Assembly (NCBI RefSeq): GCF_003944765.1
Contig: NZ_RWIU01000001.1
Span: 1 to 64,000 of the forward strand
Origin: Hymenobacter perfusus
GTDB taxonomy: Bacteria > Bacteroidota > Bacteroidia > Cytophagales > Hymenobacteraceae
DNA length: 64,000 nt
Direction: 5' to 3'
Part shown: positions 59,443 through 64,000 of the stretch, piece after piece
Layout of the letters: the number at the start of each line of letters is the position of its first letter
Position numbering within the stretch: position 1 is the first letter of the stretch
Made by a program: the position numbers and the translations under genes
Notes under the pieces: model-generated
Database searches by the model: none
What the model was told of the DNA's origin: nothing
What the model saw: only the letters and a program-made list of their open reading frames with translations

Positions 59443-60876
59443 ATGAAAAGAACGTGTACTGTCTTCTTCGCCCTACTTTGCGCGGCATTTTTCCCTTCTG
59501 CGGTGCTCAGTCAGGTAATCTGGACGCACCAGTACGAATTACCCACGAATGACAGGTACGGGGCTTCGGTTCAGTTGCGTGATGGTGGCTTTTTGCTGAG
59601 CGGCACCAACTTCCCCGTTCTGGGCGCACAGTATCCGCGCACGCCTACCGTGCTGCTGTTACGCACCGATGCGCAGGGCGACACGATCTGGACCAGGAAG
59701 CAGCGCATCCGCAAGTATGCCGATGTGCGCTCCACTTTTTTGTGCGAGAATACCACGGGCCATGTGCTGATGGGCGGCTACACGGTTGCTACCACGGCTT
59801 ACCCCAACCTGGATTACAATTCCTTCCTGACCCTTTTCGCCCCGAACGGTGACACGCTCTGGACCAAGGAACTGCCGCTTTCCTACGTCAATACCTACAA
59901 AGGCATCACCCTTGGTCCCGACGGTAATTTTGTGGTTGCGGCCAATGTGCAGGGCCACCCGCAACTGCAAAGCCTGAATGTAGCTGGCCAGGTTATATGG
60001 CAAACGACACTGGACTTCAGCGCGACGGAAGCCGGCAGGCTAACAGCCATGACGCCCGTTCCGAATGGCTACCTGGCGGTACTGCAGGCGGCCGATAACA
60101 GCAAGAAGTTTGTGTACGTGAGCCACAGCGGCGTACGTGGAGCGGAATACCTCAACGCGAACAGCCTCGACGAGTTGGCTCCCAACCGGCTGGTTGCGGT
60201 GGAGGACGGCAACATTGCAGTTGTACAGGGCACTACCGTGCGGAAGTTTTCACCGGACTTCACGTTGCTTTGGTCAGCCACTACGCCTTCCAATCAGCTT
60301 TCTACTATAGGAATGGCTATTGTGCGTAATACCAGCGGGCAATATGTAGTAACCGGCAATGCGTCGTCTTCCTCGCATAATATTTCCCTGGTGGCGTCTA
60401 CGTACTCCGCTCAGGGGCAGTATCTGAGCACCAGAACCTTTTATTCGACCCTGAATCTGGGGACTAATAACCTGGTAGGAAACATCCATATTGACCGGGT
60501 AACGGGGGAATACGTAGTGGCCGGCAGTGGCAACATATCCAATGGTACCGCAACCTCCATCGACTATTTCCTGACCAAAGTAACCGGCGCACCGGTTCTG
60601 GCTTCACCAGTTCCCCTCCGGCGTCCTATGGCAGAAGCCTATCCCAACCCGGTGACTGCTACCCGGCAGCTGACGGTGGTGGCACCCGGCACCCTTAGCG
60701 GGCAGTTATTGCTCATCAATCCGCAGGGGCAGATAGTTCGGCAATGGGCGGCCAGAGCAGTCAGCCCCGGAAACCGCTATGCTCTTTCGCTGACCGGACT
60801 ACCAGCCGGCCTGTATTTCCTGCGGCTGACGGACGCTGCACAGCAGAGCAATACGGTGAAGATTGTGGTACCGTAA
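59443..60876 (+). CDS. T9SS-sorted beta-propeller-like secreted protein, copy 1
   Basis: 477 aa. A Sec signal peptide (to about residue 23, VLSQ) is followed by about 370 residues of repeats with GDTIWTRK/GDTLWTKE and GHVLMGGY-type words, likely beta-propeller blades. The last 75 residues (AYPNPVTATRQLTV...GLYFLRL) are a type A C-terminal sorting domain for the type IX secretion system. Function of the body is unknown. It shares layout and many words with the next gene. Confidence 0.88.
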   Translation: MKRTCTVFFALLCAAFFPSAVLSQVIWTHQYELPTNDRYGASVQLRDGGFLLSGTNFPVLGAQYPRTPTVLLLRTDAQGDTIWTRKQRIRKYADVRSTFLCENTTGHVLMGGYTVATTAYPNLDYNSFLTLFAPNGDTLWTKELPLSYVNTYKGITLGPDGNFVVAANVQGHPQLQSLNVAGQVIWQTTLDFSATEAGRLTAMTPVPNGYLAVLQAADNSKKFVYVSHSGVRGAEYLNANSLDELAPNRLVAVEDGNIAVVQGTTVRKFSPDFTLLWSATTPSNQLSTIGMAIVRNTSGQYVVTGNASSSSHNISLVASTYSAQGQYLSTRTFYSTLNLGTNNLVGNIHIDRVTGEYVVAGSGNISNGTATSIDYFLTKVTGAPVLASPVPLRRPMAEAYPNPVTATRQLTVVAPGTLSGQLLLINPQGQIVRQWAARAVSPGNRYALSLTGLPAGLYFLRLTDAAQQSNTVKIVVP

Positions 60877-61142
60877 TCATCTGGACCGGCCGTTACGCAC
60901 CTACGTCACAGAGAAGTTCATTATAGCTCCTTAAGGCTGGTTTTGCGGCCTCGGGGAGCTATTGATTCTGCATACCGTGTCCGGCCAGGAAAGCATAGTA
61001 AGGGCTCAACACCTTCAGTTATGCCCTTGAGCGTTGGCTGCTGCACCAGCCGGGCGATATTGCCTACCGATTTCACGGCGCAACCAGCGTACCAGCAGTG
61101 CGGCAGCAACCTTTACACAGCATTAACCGGGTCCGTTTGCCG

Positions 61143-62564
61143 ATGAAACATGTATATATTTCTGTTTTTGCTGTTTTCCTGCTTTTGAGCGGCGCATTCT
61201 CAGCTGCTGCCCAGGCCATCTGGAGCAACCGATACGGCACCAGTTCGGTTGATGTGCTGAAGGCAATGCAGCCTGTGCGGGCCGGCGGTTACCTTCTCAG
61301 CGGAACTCAGGGCAGTGCTTTCGGAGGGTCAGCTTTCTTTTTGGTGCGTACCACGGCCACGGGTGATACTATCTGGACGAAAAAACAGCGTATCCGGCAG
61401 TTTACCCGGGTGGCGGCTACTGATTTGCTCTGTGAAGACAATGCCGGGCATGTCCTACTCATTGGGGCCGGGCAAGCACCGGCCCCTAGTGGCGCCGTGG
61501 TGCTGCTGCTCAACCAGGCCACCGGCGATACGCTCTGGACCAAAACCTTCACCGGGCCTGATGCACCTGATTTCGTAGATCTGGCGTGGAGCCCCGCTCA
61601 GGATTTTGTGCTGACTGCCAACGTGCAGGGACATCCTTATCTGCTGCGCATCTCATCCAGCGGACAGATTACGCAACAGGTCCTGCTCGATTACAGCCCT
61701 ACGCAGGCTGGGGGCGTCAGTAGGCTGGTTCGCGGTACTGCTGGTTACTGGGTGCTACTAAGTCCTACGGTAAGCAATGCTTCTGCCACTCCGAAAGCAG
61801 TCTTTGTGAGTGATAGTGGCGTGCGCGGCCCTGAATATGCAACCACCCTCACTCTGTATTACAACGCATTGTCACCGGGTAGAGGCATCTGTAGCTTTTT
61901 ACCGGTGGAGGGTGGTAATTTTTTAGTGGTAACGTCCGGTTCTATTACCAAACTCTCCCCTACGTTCACCACGCTCTGGTCGCGGGCTAGCAGCACGTAT
62001 AGTATAACGGGGGCATTGGGGTTCCTGCAGGCGCAACGCAGCACAAGCGGCAATTACGTAGTAGTCGGCATTAGCCGGGCGTCGCATACTATGAGTATTG
62101 GTACTTTTAGTTTTGATCCTCAGGGTGCGTACGTGGGTTCCAAAGGATATTTTGGGGGCCTGGATTATGGTAGCGACCAGAACGCCTGCCTGCAGATTGC
62201 CCCGGTTACCGGCCACTTCGTGGTAGGAGCCAGCTTAGGCGCCGATTATCACCTGATGGCCCTTGCCGGCGACCCGGTCCTAGCGGCTACGCCACCAGCC
62301 AGATCAGCAGGCGGACGTTTGTATCCTAACCCCCTGAACGAGCAAGAGCTGCTGACGGTAGCCGTGCCCGTGCCATTGGCTGGGCTGGTTACCCTCACCG
62401 ATACTCAGGGCCGGGTGCTGCGCACCTGGAACGCTGCACAGGTTGCCAAACCCAACAGTTCTTCATTTCAGGTATCGTTGCAGGGGTTGGCGGCAGGTAT
62501 GTACTATCTCTGCCTGGAGGATGCAGCAAAAAGCCGGCAGATCCTGCGCGTGGAAAAGAGGTAG
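61143..62564 (+). CDS. T9SS-sorted beta-propeller-like secreted protein, copy 2
   Basis: 473 aa, paralogue of copy 1: signal peptide (GAFSAAAQ), AIWSNRYGTSS, GDTIWTKKQRIRQF, GHVLLIGAG, GDTLWTKTF repeats and a C-terminal sorting domain (RLYPNPLNEQELLTV...GMYYLCL). The tandem pair probably arose by duplication and has diverged strongly. Start MKHVYISVF opens the signal peptide. The 266-bp gap before it has no recognised element. Confidence 0.88.
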   Translation: MKHVYISVFAVFLLLSGAFSAAAQAIWSNRYGTSSVDVLKAMQPVRAGGYLLSGTQGSAFGGSAFFLVRTTATGDTIWTKKQRIRQFTRVAATDLLCEDNAGHVLLIGAGQAPAPSGAVVLLLNQATGDTLWTKTFTGPDAPDFVDLAWSPAQDFVLTANVQGHPYLLRISSSGQITQQVLLDYSPTQAGGVSRLVRGTAGYWVLLSPTVSNASATPKAVFVSDSGVRGPEYATTLTLYYNALSPGRGICSFLPVEGGNFLVVTSGSITKLSPTFTTLWSRASSTYSITGALGFLQAQRSTSGNYVVVGISRASHTMSIGTFSFDPQGAYVGSKGYFGGLDYGSDQNACLQIAPVTGHFVVGASLGADYHLMALAGDPVLAATPPARSAGGRLYPNPLNEQELLTVAVPVPLAGLVTLTDTQGRVLRTWNAAQVAKPNSSSFQVSLQGLAAGMYYLCLEDAAKSRQILRVEKR

Positions 62565-62631
62565 CCCCGCGTGCAGGGCCGGTTCGGTAGCCAATTGATA
62601 ACTTGCCGGCCCAAATACCCACCCATTCTCC

Positions 62632-63327
62632 ATGATCAACAAAGTAGTAAGCGGCCCCCAGGAAGCCCTGCGGGGTCTCACCGACGGCATGACGCTCATG
62701 CTGGGCGGCTTCGGCCTGTGCGGCATCCCGGAAAACTCCATTGAGGAGATTCTGCGCCTGGGCGCGAAGAACCTTACTTGTATCAGCAACAATGCCGGCG
62801 TCGATGACTTCGGTATCGGGCGGCTGCTGCAGACCAAGCAGGTGCGCAAGATGATTTCCAGCTACGTGGGCGAAAACGCCGAGTTTGAGCGGCAGCTGCT
62901 GTCGGGCGAACTGGAAGTGGAATTGATTCCGCAGGGCACGCTGGCCGAGCGGTGCCGGGCCGGTGGCGCGGGCATTCCGGCTTTTTACACGCCGGCCGGC
63001 TACGGCACGGAGGTAGGAGAAGGCAAGGAGAGCCGCGAGTTCAACGGCAAGATGTACCTGCTGGAAACCGCTCTGCACGCCGATTTTGCTTTCGTGAAAG
63101 CCTGGAAGGGTGACACGGCGGGCAACCTCATCTTCAAAGGCACGGCCCGCAACTTCAACCCTATGATGGCCACGGCCGGCAAAATCACGGTGGCGGAAGT
63201 AGAGGAACTGGTACCGGCCGGCGAGCTGGACCCCAACCAGATTCATACGCCCGGCATCTTCGTGCAGCGCATTTTCGAAGGCAAGAACTACGAGAAGCGC
63301 ATTGAGCAACGAACGGTTCGGTCTTAG
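62632..63327 (+). CDS. scoA: 3-oxoacid CoA-transferase subunit A
   Basis: 231 aa. Transfers CoA between succinyl-CoA and acetoacetate or another 3-oxoacid, in ketone body use. [13 protein letters not shown] at residues 24-36 and [16 protein letters not shown] are conserved. The B subunit starts 59 bp downstream, with a short palindromic repeat word between the two genes. Confidence 0.94.
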   Translation: MINKVVSGPQEALRGLTDGMTLMLGGFGLCGIPENSIEEILRLGAKNLTCISNNAGVDDFGIGRLLQTKQVRKMISSYVGENAEFERQLLSGELEVELIPQGTLAERCRAGGAGIPAFYTPAGYGTEVGEGKESREFNGKMYLLETALHADFAFVKAWKGDTAGNLIFKGTARNFNPMMATAGKITVAEVEELVPAGELDPNQIHTPGIFVQRIFEGKNYEKRIEQRTVRS

Positions 63328-63339
63328 CTATAAATCAGC

Positions 63340-63368
63340 GCGTCATTCCTCAGCAAGCTCGGAATGAC
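63340..63368. repeat. Short palindromic word between scoA and scoB
   Basis: GCGTCATTCCTCAGCAAGCT and the inverse AGCTCGGAATGAC form a small hairpin, related in sequence to words at 8290-8318 and 22627-22658. Confidence 0.6.
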
Positions 63369-63386
63369 TACTCCATAACACCCACT

Positions 63387-64000
63387 ATGGCACTCGACAA
63401 ACACGGCATTGCGAAACGCATTGCGCAGGAAGTACAGAATAACTCCTACGTTAACCTCGGTATCGGCATTCCTACGCTGGTAGCCAACTACATTCCCGAG
63501 GGCATAAACGTGGAATTGCAGAGCGAAAACGGCCTGCTGGGCATGGGCCCATTCCCCACCGAAGACCAGGTAGACCCCGACCTCATCAACGCCGGTAAGC
63601 AGACCGTTACGACCCTGCCCGGCTCCAGCATCTTCAGCTCGGCCGACTCCTTCGGCATGATCCGGGGCGAGCATGTGGACCTGACAATTCTGGGCGCTAT
63701 GGAGGTGTCAGAAAACGGGGATATTGCCAACTGGAAGATTCCGGGCAAAATGGTCAAGGGCATGGGCGGAGCCATGGATTTGGTGGCTTCCGCCAAGAAC
63801 ATCATCGTAGCTATGCAGCACGTGGCCCGTGACGGCAGCAGCAAGCTGCTGCCCGCCTGCACGCTGCCCATTACCGGCCTACGCTGCGTGAAGAAAATTG
63901 TAACCGAATTGGCCGTACTGGAGGTAACACCCGATGGATTTGTCTTGCGCGAGCGGGCTCCCGGTGTAACGGTAGAACAAATCAAAGCCGCTACGGCGGG
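63387..64000 (+). CDS. scoB: 3-oxoacid CoA-transferase subunit B (3' end outside the window)
   Basis: The first 204 residues are visible; family length is about 215-220, so only the end is missing. The catalytic glutamate is Glu47 in [10 protein letters not shown], and [16 protein letters not shown] is conserved. It forms a heterodimeric SCOT enzyme with subunit A. Confidence 0.94.
   Translation, partial: MALDKHGIAKRIAQEVQNNSYVNLGIGIPTLVANYIPEGINVELQSENGLLGMGPFPTEDQVDPDLINAGKQTVTTLPGSSIFSSADSFGMIRGEHVDLTILGAMEVSENGDIANWKIPGKMVKGMGGAMDLVASAKNIIVAMQHVARDGSSKLLPACTLPITGLRCVKKIVTELAVLEVTPDGFVLRERAPGVTVEQIKAATA

Overview
The window is chromosomal DNA from a member of the Bacteroidota, most likely a high-GC Cytophagales of the Hymenobacter type. 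The evidence is the many TAnnTTTG -7 promoter boxes, the lack of Shine-Dalgarno sites, two proteins with type IX secretion sorting domains, many lipoproteins, and family-typical gene orders (parA-parB-DUF5683-dapB-lepB; ftsX-DUF3098-uppP-truB-ribF). No prophage, CRISPR array, insertion sequence or antibiotic-resistance island was seen. Almost all of it is housekeeping DNA; the unusual content lies between the genes.

Layout. Bases 1-1000 hold the 5' end of a 16S rRNA gene (minus strand) and its control region, a ladder of four good promoters and one weak one. A minus-strand operon fur-STAS-purA and the stringent-response gene rel follow. Next come tRNA-Leu(UAG) and the proteostasis block tig-clpP-clpX, then a low-GC patch ending in an orphan tRNA-like 3' end. 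Bases 10-19 kb carry lpxB, a pterin synthase, a BtuC/BtuF-like uptake pair, hldD and assorted oxidoreductases. Bases 19-25 kb carry small lipoproteins, DUF4126, a DUF885 lipoprotein, an SDR enzyme, a peptide-binding lipoprotein and a UPF0173 hydrolase. Bases 26-31.6 kb are the parAB segregation locus with two tandem DUF5683 genes, dapB and lepB. Bases 31.7-39.6 kb hold ung, apaG, two methyltransferases, kdsA, a coiled-coil membrane protein and cyanophycin synthetase. tRNA-Cys, rpsA, a fatty acid desaturase, lipoproteins, a hydrolase, an HNH nuclease, an NlpC/P60 peptidase, smpB and tsaD follow. The last 14 kb hold tamB, the ftsX-to-ribF block, two paralogous T9SS cargo proteins and a 3-oxoacid CoA-transferase pair cut by the window end.

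Main points of interest. (1) Tandem rRNA promoters, each with an A/T tract behind its -33 element. (2) A perfect 48-bp palindrome next to two perfect parS half-sites split by 14 bp, between parA and parB. (3) Several unrelated families of long intergenic inverted repeats, often wrapped around an ordinary terminator between convergent genes, whose arms sometimes supply the stop codon of the neighbouring gene. (4) Two near-identical REPIN-like palindromes. (5) An orphan tRNA 3' end beside a low-GC patch. (6) Interlocked divergent -7 boxes and -7 boxes so close to the ATG that leaderless transcripts are predicted. Everything was read by eye; no homology search was run.
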